From Algoriphagus aquimarinus (GTDB taxonomy: Bacteria; Bacteroidota; Bacteroidia; Cytophagales; Cyclobacteriaceae): DNA of 64,000 bases. How positions within the stretch are numbered: position 1 is the stretch's first letter; each line of letters begins with the position of its first letter. Below, piece by piece: positions 62,248 to 64,000 of the stretch. The position numbers were made by a program, and so were the translations under genes. Location: assembly GCF_007997215.1 (NCBI RefSeq), contig NZ_VORW01000019.1, positions 1 through 64,000 on the forward strand, in the 5' to 3' direction. Below the pieces are notes generated by a model. That model worked only from the letters and a program-made list of their open reading frames with translations. It did no database searches and was not told the DNA's origin.

Positions 62248-62255
62248 TATATTTG
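62248..62255 (+). promoter_or_regulatory. Possible -7 box of icmF
   Basis: TATATTTG matches TAnnTTTG. No TTTG lies at the proper distance upstream, so support is partial. Transcription would start at about 62262, giving a leader of about 68 bases. Confidence 0.3.
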
Positions 62256-62329
62256 TGCTATGAGTAACAAGGAGATGAAGATTTCCTTTGCGCTTGAGAA
62301 AAGAATACTACACAAGCTAATCCAACTCC

Positions 62330-64000
62330 ATGACTACTATTCCTGAGAGCTATAAACCCAAAAATCACATAAGAATCGTTACTGCCGCATCCTTGTTTGA
62401 CGGGCATGATGCAGCAATTAATATCATGCGTCGAATCATTCAGTCTACTGGCTGTGAGGTAATCCATCTCGGTCATAACAGATCTGTACAAGAGATTGTG
62501 GATTGCGCTATTCAGGAAGACGTTCAAGCTATTGCAATTACTTCTTATCAAGGTGGGCATGTGGAGTTTTTTAAATACATGTATGATTTGCTTCGTGAAA
62601 AAGGAGCTTCTCATGTGAAGATTTTTGGAGGAGGGGGTGGAACTATCCTTCCAGAAGAGATTAAGGAACTGCAGGATTATGGAATCAATAGAATTTACGC
62701 TCCGGATGACGGACGTTCGATGGGATTGCAGGGAATGATTAATGACTTAGTAAGTCAATGTGATTTTCCCATTGGTGATGAAATTCCCGAAGGATTTGTA
62801 TTGGGAGTTGATAATAAAGAGCATGTTGCCAGAGCTATTTCTGCATTCGAAAATTTTCCTGAAAATTCTACAGCGCTCTTAGAAAAAGTAAGAAATCAAA
62901 GTAAGAATTCTAAAACTCCTGTACTAGGAATCACTGGTACGGGTGGAGCTGGAAAGTCTTCCCTTGTGGATGAATTGGTTAGAAGATTCATCATGGACTT
63001 TGATGATAAAATACTAGCTATTATATCAGTTGATCCGTCTAAGCGAAAAACTGGTGGAGCATTGCTTGGAGATAGAATTCGTATGAATGCGATACATCAT
63101 CCACGAGTCTATATGCGCTCTTTGGCTACCAGACAATCCAATCTTGCGCTTTCTAGATATGTACAAGATGCGGTGGATACAGTGAAAGCTGCCGGTTATG
63201 ATATGGTGATTTTGGAGACTTCCGGAATAGGCCAGTCGGATACGGAGATCGTTGAGCATTCGGATTTATCGCTTTATGTGATGACTCCTGAATACGGAGC
63301 TGCATCCCAATTGGAGAAAATTGACATGCTGGACTTTGCCGATGTGATCGCATTGAATAAGTTCGACAAGAGAGGAGCACTGGATGCGATTCGGGATGTC
63401 AAAAAGCAGTTTAAGCGTAATCACAACCTTTGGGAAACCAAGGACGAGGATATCCCAGTTTTTGGTACCATCGCTTCCCAATTCAATGATCCTGGGATGA
63501 ATCAGCTTTATCGCACGTTGATTTCCAAGATTGCTGAAAAGCATCCAGAACTGGATAGTACTTTTGAATTGACTGCAGGTAGCTCAGAAAAAATCTACAT
63601 CATTCCTCCAGCTAGAACCCGGTATCTCTCTGAGATCTCGGAGATTAACAGGAATTATGATGTATGGGTAGATGAGCAGAAAGAGATAGCTCAGCAGCTT
63701 TATAGCATTACTAAGTCTATTGAGGCAATAGAAAATACCAAGGTGGAGGATAAGGATCGCTTAATCAAAGAACTTCAGGAAGTGTATGCTCAAGTGGAGC
63801 TTGAGTTTGATCCAAAAAACAAAAAATGGCTTGAGGAATGGTCTTCTGAAGTGGCAAAATATGGGGAGGACTTCTATGTTTTCAAGGTAAGAGATAAAGA
63901 AATTAAGATTAAAACGTTTTCCACTTCACTTTCGGAGACTAGAATACCGAAAGTGGCTTTGCCTAAGTATGAGGCATGGGGAGATATTTTGAAGTGGGGT
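62330..64000 (+). CDS. icmF: Fused isobutyryl-CoA mutase (IcmF), partial, runs off right edge
   Basis: 557 codons visible and open to the window end. Cobalamin-binding domain (about 10-140) with the axial-ligand motif DGHDAA (Asp24, His26) and GGGGTI; then the MeaI-type G-protein chaperone domain (about 155-420) with Walker A GTGGAGKS (203-210), the SVDPSKRKTGGALLGDR region and LNKFDK. The linker leads into the mutase domain, which is cut off. IcmF interconverts isobutyryl- and butyryl-CoA, with its GTPase guarding cofactor loading. The divergent neighbour is a CoA-transferase, which fits short-chain acyl-CoA metabolism. Confidence 0.93.
   Translation, partial: MTTIPESYKPKNHIRIVTAASLFDGHDAAINIMRRIIQSTGCEVIHLGHNRSVQEIVDCAIQEDVQAIAITSYQGGHVEFFKYMYDLLREKGASHVKIFGGGGGTILPEEIKELQDYGINRIYAPDDGRSMGLQGMINDLVSQCDFPIGDEIPEGFVLGVDNKEHVARAISAFENFPENSTALLEKVRNQSKNSKTPVLGITGTGGAGKSSLVDELVRRFIMDFDDKILAIISVDPSKRKTGGALLGDRIRMNAIHHPRVYMRSLATRQSNLALSRYVQDAVDTVKAAGYDMVILETSGIGQSDTEIVEHSDLSLYVMTPEYGAASQLEKIDMLDFADVIALNKFDKRGALDAIRDVKKQFKRNHNLWETKDEDIPVFGTIASQFNDPGMNQLYRTLISKIAEKHPELDSTFELTAGSSEKIYIIPPARTRYLSEISEINRNYDVWVDEQKEIAQQLYSITKSIEAIENTKVEDKDRLIKELQEVYAQVELEFDPKNKKWLEEWSSEVAKYGEDFYVFKVRDKEIKIKTFSTSLSETRIPKVALPKYEAWGDILKWG

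Noticed and set aside
62258..63544. Several minus-strand frames over icmF
   Set aside because: The plus strand reads without a stop through cobalamin-binding and GTPase motifs of IcmF; the antisense frames have no family features.
1..64000. tRNA genes, rRNA genes and CRISPR arrays
   Set aside because: No cloverleaf with a T-loop GTTCGA motif and CCA-type end, and no regularly spaced repeats, were seen in any gap.

Overview
The window comes from a chromosome of a Bacteroidota bacterium, most likely order Cytophagales near Algoriphagus/Cyclobacteriaceae. The evidence is the family content (many lipoproteins with short lipoboxes, DUF1501/DUF1553 proteins, GH32 and GH26 enzymes, YaiO-type barrels), the gene order pdxA-DUF177-rpmF-fabH-efp-accB-accC, rare Shine-Dalgarno sites, and promoter-like boxes of the Bacteroidota TTTG / TAnnTTTG type. 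Base composition looks moderately AT-rich. Species assignment is inference.

Left part (1-5 kb) is a mosaic. The edge holds the 3' end of a group II intron (domains V and VI), then a two-gene membrane-protein unit flanked by inverted GGGGGCA motifs, a 22-bp perfect palindrome, a duplicated 3' end of the acyl-CoA dehydrogenase gene, and an ORF6N/phospholipase-D-like gene sitting between that duplicate and the intact gene. Divergent glutaryl-CoA-type dehydrogenase and tryptophan 2,3-dioxygenase follow, then a repeat-rich gap.

Region 5-19.5 kb has an M19 dipeptidase, a Tat-exported phosphoesterase, two MATE exporters around a NagB/AgaI-type amino-sugar enzyme, a VOC protein, a fasciclin lipoprotein, DUF1456, and a tight nirK / SUMF1-like / SCO operon for copper nitrite reductase, followed by YwbE and two small lipoproteins.

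Region 19.5-29 kb is accessory. It has an acyl-carrier-like protein without the phosphopantetheine serine and a three-gene operon (TPR-barrel, GT2 synthase, GH26 hydrolase) that looks like a synthase-dependent polysaccharide export system. That operon is flanked by 74-bp direct copies of the 3' end of a decayed kef antiporter gene. GH32 fructanase and a family-1 glycosyltransferase broken by an in-frame TAG follow.

Region 29-48 kb has rfbA, an operon with a kinase-like-fold protein, DUF3817 and a possible HolD-like protein, DPP-IV, DUF4287/DUF5655, an endonuclease-family protein, an HGSNAT-like membrane protein, PPK2, an S8 protease, a nucleotide cyclase-TolB-TPR protein, and a planctomycete-type cytochrome / DUF1501 / DUF1553 operon.

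Region 48-64 kb is mostly housekeeping: accC, accB, efp, fabH, rpmF, DUF177 and pdxA on the minus strand; rsmA, mgtE, a 2-hydroxyacid dehydrogenase, greA (with a leader hairpin) and HIT on the plus strand. A sugar kinase/MFS pair, an acetyl-CoA hydrolase/transferase and the first 557 codons of a fused isobutyryl-CoA mutase (icmF) complete it. gcdH, TDO, the CoA-transferase and icmF together point to aerobic catabolism of amino acids and short acyl-CoAs. No tRNA, rRNA or CRISPR array was seen.
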